Positions 1 to 10,830 of a stretch of 64,000 bases of DNA are shown here, in pieces. Numbering within the stretch: the stretch's first letter is position 1; every line of letters starts with the position of its first letter. Source of the stretch: Lamellibrachia satsuma (taxonomy: Eukaryota > Annelida > Polychaeta > Sabellida > Siboglinidae); the NCBI GenBank assembly GCA_033239005.1, contig BSQZ01000054.1:4147931-4211930 (forward strand), given 5' to 3'. The notes beneath the pieces were generated by a model that did not search any database, was not told the DNA's origin, and saw only the letters and a list, made by a program, of their open reading frames with translations. A program made the position numbers and the translations under genes.

Positions 1-1132
1 ACTACAATATGTAAAAACTGACTCAATAGTACCCTGTACAACAATAGTAGAAGTTTTGGGTCAATGTAAAAACGATCTTAGTTTTCTTAACAGGTACAGT
101 CTTTGCTGGCACGTTTTATGCAAACTTTGAACATGGGAACCAAACGTCAACTGGTTATCAAGTTTCATACCAAGATATTTAAAAGTGTCCGTTACTTAAA
201 CAGCCTCACCGCCAATACATAGCGGTCCATCAAACTGGCCGTTGGTGCGGAAATTAATGCAGAGTTCCTGTGTCTTGCACACATTCAGTTCTAGGATATT
301 TTCCTTGCATCACATTGAGATCATAGAGACAGTGTTCTCATTTGCGAGGAACGAGTCTGATCCGTTCAGGCACGCCACTACTGCTGCGTCAACTGAGTAT
401 TTAATCAGGACATTAGAGTCACATTCGCTCACATTCAATGTCATTGATGTACAGGAGTAGATAATCGAACTCCCGACACCCCCTTGGGGCGCTCCTGTAT
501 GCGTGATGATGTTGGGGGAGATGTTGCTGCCAGCCTTCACGTTGAGGGTCTGTTGCTGAGAAAGTTATGCATCCAGTGAATGAAGTTCGGGGTATTTGCA
601 GAGCTAGAAGCTTTTCAATAATCCTGTGGCATTGCATAATATCAAATGCCGAACCACGAAGAGGATGCGGATGTAGTTGCCTGCCTTCTCTAGATGTTTG
701 GGTACATTGTGTTTCAGGGTTGCCACAGTATCATCAATGATAGGCGAACTGCATGGGATCCAGTTTCTCCTGAATGTGTTGAGAGAGGTTGGTCAGGACT
801 AACCTCTCCAGGGCTTTCATGGGAAGGGGAGTGAGAGCAACGGGCCTGTAGTGGTTGAGTTCCTGAGGGGAGAGGATTTTAGGCACAGGAATGACGGTGT
901 TGGTTTTCCAGAGGTTGGGAATGATGCCGGTGTCTACAGACTCTTGGAACAGTTGTGAGAACACAGGGGCCAATTCATCGGCACAGGACCGGAAAAGTTG
1001 GCCCGACATGTTGTCAGGCCAGGAAGTTTTCCTTACGCTAGTTTTTTTGAACTGGCATGTCACGTCGTCTTCGGAGATGATGATCTCTCCCGGGGAGGGG
1101 GAGGGGATGGGTGCTAGAAGCTCTACTCTGCT
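1..1132 (-). mobile_element. Decayed L2/Rex-type non-LTR reverse transcriptase, copy 1 (runs off left edge)
   Basis: Minus-strand translation gives reverse-transcriptase blocks in the expected order, in different frames. Near 730-1050 are finger/palm residues (PVPKILSPQELNHYRPVALT, then LTPLPMKALERL). Near 500-430 is a degraded GxPQGxVxSP-like block (GAPQGGVGSS). Near 430-380 is a degraded F/YADD box (LIKYSVDAAV, so the catalytic DD is lost). Frameshifts separate the blocks, so the copy is dead. The combination of HYRPVALT and a downstream KASKIIG/PSGRRYR-type tail, visible in copy 2, suits the L2/Rex1 group better than CR1; this is inference from recalled family motifs. The copy repeats at 4562 onward with almost no differences. 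Confidence 0.75.
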
Positions 1133-1151
1133 TTGCACACACACACACACA

Positions 1152-1223
<72 letters not shown>

Positions 1224-1267
1224 CAAACACCCACGCACACACACACGAACACACGCACGCACGTACG

Positions 1268-1303
<36 letters not shown>
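1133..1303. repeat. Compound microsatellite (CA)n-(CGCA)n-(TA)n
   Basis: The order is CA dinucleotides, about 18 CGCA tetranucleotides, CA again with interruptions, then TA from about 1270. The same array follows copy 2 of the retroelement at 5697, with longer CA and TA tracts. Translated His-Thr and Tyr-Ile runs here are repeat artefacts. Confidence 0.95.
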
Positions 1304-1304
<1 letters not shown>

Positions 1305-1663
1305 ACTGGGATGAAGTTGTTCGAAGAATAGGAACACAGCTAGATATCGTGCGAAATGGACGAAGCCATATGCGCCAAATTGGATGTGAATAGGATAAGT
1401 AAGTAAGTAAGTAAAAGTAAGTAAGTAATAATGTCAATGTGCTAGTTATTATTTGCTATTCTCATACTGATCTCTCACAAGATACTGCTTACATCGAGCC
1501 CCTCCTTTCTATTTGTTCAATTACCAAGTGTTTGCAAAGAAGTACGAGGTATTCTTCATGGAATATTACGTGACATTGCATTATGGAAACACGAATACGA
1601 TTTTCACGCATTTACATTCAACACGTCAATGAATACACAAAGCGCGTATCTGATATGCTGCTG
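1304..1663. other. Non-coding; 3' flank of the GPCR with a (GTAA)n tract
   Basis: No supported gene. A short GTAA tetranucleotide tract lies at about 1397-1430. The rest is unique AT-rich sequence and probably holds the 3' untranslated region of the minus-strand receptor. Confidence 0.6.
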
Positions 1664-2638
1664 TTAGACGTCAGATCTTGCTACAGTTTTACATGCATTC
1701 GATGATGATGGTACCGGAGCGACAGCAGCGCCTCTGCATTTAAACAAACGAACAACACCTTGTCGGAAGGACGTATTTGTGAACGAGTAGACGAAGACGT
1801 TCATGAAGCTGTTGCAATTGGCGAGCCACAGTGACCAGAATTGGAGAATGGCTGGAGTTTTCACGGCCGGTGCAAACGACGTCATAACTGCGAGGGTTAC
1901 GTACGGACCCCAGCAGACGAAGAAGACAACGGCCGAAACGATCAACTTGCGCAGTGCCTTCCTGTTGGTGTCAGCTTGCGGGACGTGCAGCTTATTGAGC
2001 GAACGATTTATCCGGAACGCCGTAAACACGACAATGGCGGAAGATGCAACAGGTACGTACAAAGCCGTTGCAACGCACAAAATAGGATACTCCCAATACA
2101 GTCCACACATCTTCAGCTCGGTGGTGTACTGATAATAAACGAAGTCAATCTTAGTGAATATCGGCGCCACGAAAGTGATGATTGCACAGAGCCACAGTGT
2201 CGTCATGATGATAACTGCATTACGCAGCGACATCACTCGCTTGTAGCGGAACGGCCAAACGACGGCGACGTAACGGTCGACACCTACCATAGAAATACAC
2301 CAGATGGAGATCGTGCAAGAAACCCCGTGTGTCACTCCGGATATCTGACACAAGACGTCGCCAAATGGCCAGTGCCCCGTGAATGCTGGGTAGATGGCGG
2401 GAGCACACGCTACGATTCCAACCAGGACGTCAGACAGGCTGAGGTTGAGAAGTATGAACTTCGTGACGGGCGCAGTTCCACCGATACGACTCCACACGAT
2501 AATGTCTACTATGTTGCTGACGATAATTGTTGTTGTAACGACAACGATGGCGCATACTTGTGACAAGCTGTTGACAAGTGTGACATATCCTGGAAAGACG
2601 GTCGAAATAGTTGTTGTCGCAACGGATATGTTGTCCAT
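1664..2638 (-). CDS. Rhodopsin-class G-protein-coupled receptor, orphan, GPR21/52-like
   Basis: A single 324-residue reading frame with a true ATG at 2638-2636, about the usual length for a short class A receptor. Seven hydrophobic segments are visible at roughly residues 24-48, 58-80, 97-119, 141-163, 185-208, 232-254 and 264-286. Landmarks are the TM2 aspartate (LSLSD, D70), the TM3 disulfide cysteine C97 with its partner C178 in loop 2, DRY at 121-123, CWGP in TM6 at 242-245 and a TM7 motif NVFVY (280-284) in place of NPxxY. N3 is a glycosylation sequon; C301 is a candidate palmitoylation site after helix 8. Loop 3 is short and basic. The WPFGDVLC and NSFMN-VFVYSFTN features recall GPR21/GPR52-type orphan receptors, but this is family memory and the ligand is unknown. 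No intron is needed. It should act at the plasma membrane through a G protein. Confidence 0.85.
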   Translation of the reverse strand: MDNISVATTTISTVFPGYVTLVNSLSQVCAIVVVTTTIIVSNIVDIIVWSRIGGTAPVTKFILLNLSLSDVLVGIVACAPAIYPAFTGHWPFGDVLCQISGVTHGVSCTISIWCISMVGVDRYVAVVWPFRYKRVMSLRNAVIIMTTLWLCAIITFVAPIFTKIDFVYYQYTTELKMCGLYWEYPILCVATALYVPVASSAIVVFTAFRINRSLNKLHVPQADTNRKALRKLIVSAVVFFVCWGPYVTLAVMTSFAPAVKTPAILQFWSLWLANCNSFMNVFVYSFTNTSFRQGVVRLFKCRGAAVAPVPSSSNACKTVARSDV

Positions 2639-2970
2639 GTTGTTACCTGCGAGGCAAGACTAAGTTTCCCTATCGACTGCTGGCAAGTCAGCAGGTAAGA
2701 CTATTAGTGATTTCTTGTTGGCCAATGACAGCCGTCCTATCATAGTCGACACGAACAGACGACATATCGGGATGTCCAACGAGCCAATCGCGCTCCAACT
2801 GGTAATTTCTCGTAATTTACTCTGAACTATCTACAATGTAAACATATTTAACGAGTAGGAGTTGTCATGATGGCGGGAATAAAAAAGCAACCATTTAATA
2901 GAATATGGAAACAGAAACAAACATTTATTGTTCCCATCATCAGACAAGAAGGAAAATATTGTTGGGAATA
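2639..2970. other. Upstream region of the GPCR, no clear promoter element
   Basis: This is the 5' flank of the minus-strand receptor. No TATA box stands out at a sensible distance and no second gene is visible. Confidence 0.5.
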
Positions 2971-3240
2971 GTTTAACAAGATTTAACAAAATTTGCCATC
3001 CAAGCCAAAGGCCCAGATGGCAAGTGGACAAGGAAGCCATTGGCTTATCGAGAGTCCAACAATGTTCATCTACTTATAACCCGCCCTCCTGAGATATGTG
3101 TCAACCTAGTTTCTAAACATATTCACGCTGCTAGCAGTTACACAATCTGTAGACAATTTGTTCCATTCATTTATTGTCCTCTGTGAGAACGAGTGCTTCC
3201 TGATGTTGACGGCTAAAGAGTGAGGGAGACCAAGAGCCAC
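2971..3240 (-). mobile_element. 5'-truncated CR1-like 3' end (copy A)
   Basis: Read on the minus strand, this matches the last ~100 bp of ORF2 plus the 3' tail of the larger element at 11.97-16.19 kb. It includes the SFSQRTINEWNKL-type coding region, the AGYK stop, and the 3' UTR containing CCATTGGCTT and GCCATCTGGG. The end is the same short tandem tail (TTGTTAAATC-like units) at 2971-2993. Truncation at the 5' side is typical of incomplete reverse transcription. Confidence 0.85.
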
Positions 3241-3835
3241 GTGGACATACTCCATCAACGCATGGATATGGAAAATTAAAAAATTATGATCTAGTCAGAA
3301 CGGTACACCACATACAGAAGTGGCGATCCAAGATGACTGACCTTCCGCATGGAGATGACACCTCATGATGACGTCAATCAACAACTACATAACTTCAGTG
3401 TGACCAAATTGACGTCTTCGCTCTCCAAAAATACATTTACCAGTTTTCATATAGATTATTCTTCTTCTGCGCGTTGTTTTTTCTCGCAAGTATATACACT
3501 GTATGACAATTAGCGATGTAAATAATATTTATAATGACAACTATATATAACATGTCATTGGAAAAAGTACTTTGAATTGAGTAGTATACTCAGCATATTA
3601 TGAAATCATTGTCTGACATGTCAATCCACTTTCACAACTTGCTCTTTGAAAAAGGTGCACTGTATGTCAATGGTCAACTGGTCAATGGCTGAGCTGTTAT
3701 TCATACAACATGAAAAGACTTATTGGTCTATAATTTGATGGCTTCAGAGATTACCTATTCAATGAAGCAATGCAGAAAAATTACTCTCTTGTTTTGTGTT
3801 TGAACAATAAACTTCTATCATATCTTATCGTATAT

Positions 3836-3883
<48 letters not shown>

Positions 3884-3969
3884 CAATAAAACATTAGATG
3901 ATTGTCGTCTGCTTGCTGAGCATCAGAAGTAAAGAGGATAACAAGTTAGATAAACATGGTTAATAACAG

Positions 3970-4068
<99 letters not shown>

Positions 4069-4254
4069 AGTAATAACCGTAGTACATAAATGAAAGTAGT
4101 CAATATACTATAATCATAATACATACATAAGTTAATACAATTGGAGACATGCGATCACATACATTATTATTACATTACTGTAACTTGGGTAATAAGAATC
4201 AATTCTTAAGATGTTCGACTAAATAAACACACATATATACAATGTTCAGCCATC
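3241..4254. other. Non-coding AT-rich stretch with two (TA)n arrays
   Basis: No gene is visible. TA arrays occupy about 3831-3878 and 3971-4061. The right part (about 4080-4254) is probably the 3' UTR of the minus-strand L2-type element that begins next. Confidence 0.6.
3971..4061. repeat. (TA)n microsatellite
   Basis: Uninterrupted TA dinucleotides, one of more than a dozen long TA arrays in the window. Confidence 0.95.
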
Positions 4255-5696
4255 GGCTTGAACGTGATGAACACTTAAATCAGAGACGACTGGGGAACGA
4301 AACTGTTTTTGAACCTGTTTTTTCTGCATCTTGGACATCTTGAGACGGAATAAGGTCAAACTCGTTGTTCAGTGTGTTCAGTGGGTGGGCGGGTGGGTGG
4401 GTGGGCGGGGTCATTGGCAACTGCATGTGCTGTTCTTACCATCGCGCATTCAGTCAGCTGAGAGACAGGCTGTGTGGGGATACCTATGATCATGGAAGCA
4501 GTTTTGTAGATGCGGAGAAGCAAGTTTTGGTTTGAGACAGACATAACAGGGAAAACCAGGTACTACAATATGTAAAAACTGACTCAATAGTACCCCTGTA
4601 CAACAATAGTAGAAGTTTTGGGTCAATGTAAAAACGATCTTAGTTTTCTTAACAGGTACAGTCTTTGCTGGCACGTTTTATGCAAACTTTGAACATGGGA
4701 ACCAAACGTCAACTGGTTATCAAGTTTCATACCAAGATATTTAAAAGTGTCCGTTACTTAAACAGCCTCACCGCCAATACATAGCGGTCCATCAAACTGG
4801 CCGTTGGTGCGGAAATTAATGCAGAGTTCCTGTGTCTTGCACACATTCAGTTCTAGGATATTTTCCTTGCATCACATTGAGATCATAGAGACAGTGTTCT
4901 CATTTGCGAGGAACGAGTCTGATCCGTTCAGGCACGCCACTACTGCTGCGTCAACTGAGTATTTAATCAGGACATTAGAGTCACATTCGCTCACATTCAA
5001 TGTCATTGATGTACAGGGAGTAGATAATCGAACTCCCGACACCCCCTTGGGGCGCTCCTGTATGCGTGATGATGTTGGGGGAGATGTTGCTGCCAGCCTT
5101 CACGTTGAGGGTCTGTTGCTGAGAAAGTTATGCATCCAGTGAATGAAGTTCGGGGGTATTTGCAGAGCTAGAAGCTTTTCAATAATCCTGTGGCATTGCA
5201 TAATATCAAATGCCGAACCACGAAGAGGATGCGGATGTAGTTGCCTGCCTTCTCTAGATGTTTGGGTACATTGTGTTTCAGGGTTGCCACAGTATCATCA
5301 ATGATAGGCGAACTGCATGGGATCCAGTTTCTCCTGAATGTGTTGAGAGAGGTTGGTCAGGACTAACCTCTCCAGGGCTTTCATGGGAAGGGGAGTGAGA
5401 GCAACGGGCCTGTAGTGGTTGAGTTCCTGAGGGGAGAGGATTTTAGGCACAGGAATGACGGTGTTGGTTTTCCAGAGGTTGGGAATGATGCCGGTGTCTA
5501 CAGACTCTTGGAACAGTTGTGAGAACACAGGGGCCAATTCATCGGCACAGGACCGGAAAAGTTGGCCCGACATGTTGTCAGGCCAGGAAGTTTTCCTTAC
5601 GCTAGTTTTTTTGAACTGGCATGTCACGTCGTCTTCGGAGATGATGATCTCTCCCGGGGAGGGGGAGGGGATGGGTGCTAGAAGCTCTACTCTGCT
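4255..5696 (-). mobile_element. Decayed L2/Rex-type non-LTR reverse transcriptase, copy 2 (with 3' end)
   Basis: Positions 4562-5696 match 1-1132 nearly base for base. The 3' part missing from copy 1 is present here. On the minus strand near 4540-4380 it reads IYKTASMIIGIPTQP and AVANDPAHPP. Near 4350-4270 degraded frames read KNRFKNSFVPQS, the usual C-terminal block of L2-type elements. Multiple frameshifts and a lost YADD box mean it cannot transpose. The only differences seen against copy 1 are extra bases in C/G runs (around 4595, 5018 and 5152) and microsatellite length. Confidence 0.8.
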
Positions 5697-5715
5697 TTGC
5701 ACACACACACACACA

Positions 5716-5791
<76 letters not shown>

Positions 5792-5841
5792 CAAACACCC
5801 ACGCACACACACACGAACACACGCACGCACGTACGCATACG

Positions 5842-5928
<87 letters not shown>
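5697..5928. repeat. Compound microsatellite (CA)n-(CGCA)n-(CA)n-(TA)n
   Basis: Homologous to 1133-1303, with an extra CA block and a longer TA tract (about 5861-5928). The sequence right of it is unrelated to the sequence right of the first array, so the duplication breakpoint lies in or next to the TA tract. Confidence 0.95.
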
Positions 5929-5931
<3 letters not shown>

Positions 5932-7431
5932 TTGCTATTTTATATTGTTTAATCAAAATGTATTTTCACAACATTTATACAAATATAATGTTGGATTAAA
6001 TGGTGACCTATATAATAGCTGCTTACTCGTAAACAACATTAAGACGTTGTAAACGTTGACAAATGCAACATTTACATCATCACCGCCATGCATTTTATCA
6101 TTGACCGCTACCCATGTCCCGTGCGAAATCTTGTTAAGATACACCATTGGCCTTCAAGGGCAAAAACAGTAACTCAAACAGGGCGGCCTACCAAGACTTT
6201 GACAAGGCCCTTTGAATTCCTGTGGGGCCTACATATGGATATCACTCCAGTAATTCTAAGAAAATGAATGTCATCCTGCACAATGTCACCGACATCACCG
6301 TGAAATATACAGCTACATATACTTGTTCATAATACATTTCTCCCATCATAGTTCTAAAAACTATAGGGCGTTGACCTTAGGTAGCATCATAGGCAAGCTT
6401 TATGATGCCTTTATAATGAAACAACAAACTGGAGTTTCTGATGCATCAGATTTGTAATTTGAGTTTAAAGATGGATGTCTACAATCATGTGTACATTTAT
6501 GGTAAAGAAATCATCTAATATTACGTAAATAAAACACATTGTTGCAGACAACCATGTTTTGTGAATTGGTCGTATTGAACGATTATACAAATGCCGCTGT
6601 CTTAAATAAGGAAGAATGTAATACTGTGATTTCATATATGTGCACAATATAATTGGTTTTCTAACTGCTGTTTCTTATATGGAGCTTCATAATTTGTTTA
6701 ATAAGTGAGTCCGAATAAAGATGGTAATTATTTATGTTCGAAGGCTTACTGTGCTGAGAGGCATGCCGAATAAGTGCACCTGATTGACGTAATGAGATAC
6801 TTCGTACGTCGCGGCATCCGTTTTAATAACAGGAAGATGTCAGACCTTCAGCTTCGTTAGAAGACTCTCTCAGTTAAATCAATTTCAAATTAATAACCTT
6901 CGTTAGTTGGCGGCGTGTCAATAGGCGTAACCGCAGCATTAATATGCTATCCTGCAGCTTTATACCTCATGCCAACAGTCGACGCAAGTACTTCGGACAG
7001 TGGATCTGTCCTCTGCACAATTGTTAACGGCATCACCGAGATTTGCCAAATGTGCTGGCAGATGTCATCGGAGGAGCTTTAGTTGGAGCTCAAGTGGTCA
7101 GCGTCAATCAACAATGAAACATCAGAACGTTTGCAGTGTGTGTTACCTACATGCACCACCGTGTACACGATAAGCGACAGAAACATGTCTTCAGTAGAAG
7201 TTCGTACTAACACAACATTGATGTGCATTTATGTTTATGGAATCAAATGATGGATCTAATTGCGAGAACATATCTTTATATACAGAAGTGCCAATGTGTA
7301 TTTTAAATGCTACAGATTACATCAAACGAGGTTCAACACTGCTTGGGTTAGAACCCGCTCCTTCGTACATTTCAACGACCTCAGGGGTGAAGACGTTCTC
7401 ATGATGGAACACATGCGCCCACTATATCAGG
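5929..7431. other. No recognisable gene
   Basis: Unique, AT-rich sequence. The short open frames have no recognisable motifs and no partner copy elsewhere in the window. Confidence 0.5.
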
Positions 7432-7620
7432 TTACATGTTCTGACGAAGTAACGGATACTGTCAGGTCTAGAAATTGAACAAATCTAGGAATGATCTCTA
7501 AACATCGGTGTATGCCACTACTCGTAATTAGTGTCGTTGTGGGTGGGTGGTGGGGAAGCAGTTATTTCGCTTAGCTGTGTATTTGCCTGCAAAATCGTGT
7601 TTGTTTTCCGATCACAGTCC
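7432..7620 (+). repeat. Direct repeat unit, copy 1 (about 190 bp)
   Basis: Diverged direct copy of 7976-8171. Both contain CTGACGAAGTA, AGGAATGATCTC, CGGTGTATG and a GTGGGTGGTGGGGAAGCAGT block in the same order and spacing. No coding function is evident. Confidence 0.8.
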
Positions 7621-7822
7621 ATAGTTGTGCTATCGTTTGGCTTACATTTGGTTTTTACATTAAATGTAATACTGTTGGAAACATTAGTTTTAGTAACTGT
7701 CATCCGTTGGTTGAGTCAGAACTTTCTTCTCTACACGATGGAACCACGTCATGTGTCTCACATGATATCGCTTACCAAGTAAAACGTAAAAGTCACAAGC
7801 TTAATACGTGTTATTTTGTTGA

Positions 7823-7975
7823 GTGGTAGTGGTGGCAGTAGTGGCAGTGGTGGCTGTGGTGGCAGTGGTGGCTGCGGTTGCAGTGGTGGCAGTGGTGGCA
7901 GTGGTGGCAGTGGTGGCTGTGGTGGCAGTGGTGGCAGTATTGGTAGTGGTGGCAGTAGTGGCAATGGTGGCAGTG
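7823..7975. repeat. (GTGGCA)n-type short tandem repeat
   Basis: Imperfect GTGGCAGTGGTGGC units lie between the two 190-bp direct repeats. The Val-Val-Ala and Pro-Pro-Leu translations are repeat artefacts. Confidence 0.9.
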
Positions 7976-8171
7976 GCTACATGCTCTGACGAAGTAGCGA
8001 ATATTGTCAGCTCTGAAAATATAACATATCTAGATCTAGGAATGATCTCGAGAAATCGGTGTATGACACTACTAAATTAATATCGTTGCAGGTGGGTGGT
8101 GGGGAAGCAGTTGTTTCGCTTAGTGGTGTATTTGCCTGGAAAACATTGTTTATTTTCCGATCTCAGTCAAT
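7976..8171 (+). repeat. Direct repeat unit, copy 2 (about 190 bp)
   Basis: Homologue of 7432-7620. It is followed directly by the AGT trinucleotide array, whereas copy 1 is followed by non-repetitive sequence. Confidence 0.8.
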
Positions 8172-8212
8172 AGCCTTAGTAGCAGTAGTAGTAGTAGTAG
8201 TAGTAGTAGTAC

Positions 8213-8247
<35 letters not shown>

Positions 8248-8248
8248 A

Positions 8249-8280
<32 letters not shown>

Positions 8281-8281
8281 A

Positions 8282-8334
<53 letters not shown>

Positions 8335-8350
8335 ATTGTAGTAGTAGTAG
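8172..8350. repeat. (AGT)n trinucleotide microsatellite
   Basis: About 58 near-perfect AGT units with a few AAT or ACT interruptions. Confidence 0.95.
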
Positions 8351-9172
8351 TTCAATTACAGTACAAAATACATTCTGATTCTGAGGATAGCACAAAAATA
8401 CAAATAGGTTAATTTAGATCATGCATAAAACAAGAATAAAAATTATTACACTGATATGAGTGTTTTGATAAAAGAGAAACAATATAGACACACATGAAAA
8501 AAATCGCAGAATGATGATGCATCTACTAGAACTAACTAAAAACAAAATGCAGGCTAATACATTAAAACAAACTAAAACCCTCTGTTAGATCAAAGCATTC
8601 AGCTGGACAAACAGCACCAACGTCATCTCAACCAAACATATTACGGCTTTCCTGAAACTGCCTGGAGATTGGATGCTCTGTATAAGAGATAAAGCGTTCC
8701 AGTTGTAAAAGCAAAAGTTGAATAGGCAGGACCATGCACATAAGGAACCACGACAACAAGTTCACTTGTTCCAGTAACAGTTATGTGTTGGTCTCTCGCC
8801 ATGCGGGAAGAAAGATAGCTGAGAGCAATTATATGAAAGATATTGAACATATTATTTGTTTTGATAGTATCTGCTCTGTACTCAACATGCACCATTTTGA
8901 CTTAAATTCACTTACATCAGTAAGTCCTTCAGGAGGGAAGTTGAGCAGATGCCTAACAACTTCGTTTTGCATGATTTTGAAATTTGGATTTGGGTTTGTT
9001 TTTCGTGGACAGACCAGAATACTATAAGGACGATGCATAATCAAAATGGCACTGTACCAGTGAATACGACACACCTTTCGCCATGCTTTACCATTAATAC
9101 AAATTACGACAGGTTTCATATTCACACGTAAGCGAATGCGGAACAGTGAGCTGGCGCGTGAATTATATGTAC

Positions 9173-9174
<2 letters not shown>
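8351..9174. other. No recognisable gene
   Basis: AT-rich unique sequence. Overlapping short frames on both strands carry no motifs. Confidence 0.5.
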
Positions 9175-9229
<55 letters not shown>

Positions 9230-9300
9230 CGCGTGTGCGTGTGCGTGTGCGTGTGCGTGTGCGTGTGCGTGTGCGTGTGCGTGTGTGTGTGTGTGTGTGT
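9175..9300. repeat. (GT)n / (GTGTGC)n microsatellite
   Basis: GT dinucleotides flank a central run of about eleven GTGTGC hexanucleotides. Confidence 0.95.
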
Positions 9301-9646
9301 TTGATGGCTTGTTACAAGTGTTCCGTGTAGTTTTTCATAGCTCCACATTTTACACGCAACAATAACATTGCTGTAACTTTGTCATTGTTACGCGGTTACC
9401 GTTCGTGGAATGATTTTGAAAGCAAACACCGATAATGCATTACATTTGGCAGACTGGAGGTCCAATACAAAACGCTTCAAACGCATACGATGTCCAATTT
9501 CCATCGTCGCATTGGGTCGTTGAAAAGTGAATAGCTGTAGGTAATAAATACGCAGTATGTGATACGTTGATATACATCGTTCCCAGTAGGACCAGTTCAG
9601 ATACGGCGAGTCGCAGTCACATAACGTCGTCATTCCGTAATCAAAC
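9301..9646 (+). other. 5' flank of sulfotransferase pseudogene, duplicated
   Basis: Aligns with the 5' flank of the intact sulfotransferase (about 17900-18250), for example at CTCCACATTTT, GCGGTTACCGTTC and CCGTAATCAAACATG. The duplicated segment therefore includes upstream regulatory DNA as well as the gene. Confidence 0.8.
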
Positions 9647-10267
9647 ATGTCGTACAATTGAGTACGCAAACGACATCTCTTTCTCACAACCGTCACATTA
9701 GTGTTGGCGACTGTCATTTGTGTAATCTACGGAAGAACAGGAAATACCGTCACATTTGTGTTTGTTTTCGTAATACACCATATGTTCAGTCAGTGTAGAC
9801 CAGAGTGTCTAGTGATCTATATAATGAAACAAGAAGTGGTGTAAAACCAGCGACAGAATCCTCGAAGGCAGACCGGCGGTTCGGACAACAAGAGACTCGT
9901 CAACGTCGCCTACCGCAGTGCATCATTATCGGAGCAATGAAGTGTGGCACATCTGCTCCCCTCACTTACCTCGCTCTTCACCCGGACGTTGCCATGGCAT
10001 CGGGCGAAATCAATTACTTCGATAGTTACTACGAATCAGGCTTGGAATGGTATCGAAGTCAAATACCGTTGTCTGAACTGAATCAGATCACCGTGGAGAA
10101 AAGAGCAAACAACTTCGAAAAGCGTGATGCTCCTGCGCGCATAGGCGCTATGAACGCAGCCATTAAGATTATATTAACTGTACACGATCCCGTCGACATA
10201 TCTCTTTCTCATTGGCTTCATCGTTGTCGTAAACATAAATGTTGGACATGATTTCGGATGGACTTAG
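9647..10267 (+). pseudogene. Heparan sulfate 3-O-sulfotransferase-like pseudogene
   Basis: Broken paralogue of the gene at 18251. The ATG at 9647 is followed four codons later by an in-frame TGA, where the intact copy has CGA. An insertion of about 26 bp lies near 9746-9775. The remaining frame keeps the PAPS-binding loop (GAMKCGTSAP), TVEK and a changed 3'-phosphate motif (VHDPVDISLS, where the intact copy has VRDPVERSLS). After CRKHK, about 416 bp present in the intact gene (18807-19222) are missing. The sequence then jumps to the last codons (GHDFGWT region) and the shared TAG. The C-terminal substrate half, including the cysteine pair, is gone. It cannot make an active enzyme. Confidence 0.9.
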
Positions 10268-10394
10268 GCGATCCTAATGTCGTTAATACAAATGTAGGGT
10301 TTTCTTGAAAAAATGCCGGGATTGCTAGCAATGTCTTGCTTCTAATCTACAGGTGATTATATGATTTATTAAATGTGTTTTGGGTAGTATTGAA

Positions 10395-10830
10395 TTGTTC
10401 TCGTTCGGTGCGTTTGTCGGTGTCCTGTCTTCCTTGTTCAGTGTTATGTGAGTGTCCTGGTATCCTTGCTCAGTATTTCATTTTTATGGGTTTCTACATG
10501 CCCTCGTTCAGTGTTTTCGTGGATGTCCAATTGTCCTCGTTCATTGTCTTTGTTGGTGTCCTGCATTCCTTTTTCAGTGTTTTCATGGTTGCCCATTTCT
10601 CTTCATTTAGTGATTAAATGGGTGTTCAGCTGTCCTTGTTAAATGCTTTCTTCGTGTCCGTTTGTTTTGTTAAGTGCTTTCGCTGTTGTCCAGTTTCCTT
10701 GTTCAGTGTTTTTGTCGGGGTCCTGAAATCCGTTTTGATTGTTTTCGTGTTTGTACCTTTATTTTCGTTCAGTGTTTCGTGGATGTCTATTTGTCTTTTA
10801 AGTGTTTTCGTAGATGTCCTGTTGCCCTTA
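10395..10830. repeat. Degenerate 33-bp minisatellite downstream of the pseudogene
   Basis: Diverged units built around TTCAGTGTTTTCGTGG and TGTCC, the same unit as the array after the intact gene (19375-20165). Because 33 is a multiple of 3, several frames stay open; these are not genes. Confidence 0.85.

Noticed and set aside
1123..1437. Several His/Thr, Ala/Arg, Cys/Val and Tyr/Ile-rich open frames (also near 5.7, 9.2, 16.6, 27.5, 29.5-30.2, 37.7-38, 42.6-43 and 57.6 kb)
   Set aside because: They are translations of di- and tetranucleotide microsatellites, open in many frames on both strands.
1841..2563. 240-residue plus-strand frame opposite the GPCR
   Set aside because: Shadow of the receptor gene; no domains, while the minus strand has all class A motifs.
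8150..8395. Poly-Leu and poly-Val frames
   Set aside because: AGT trinucleotide array.
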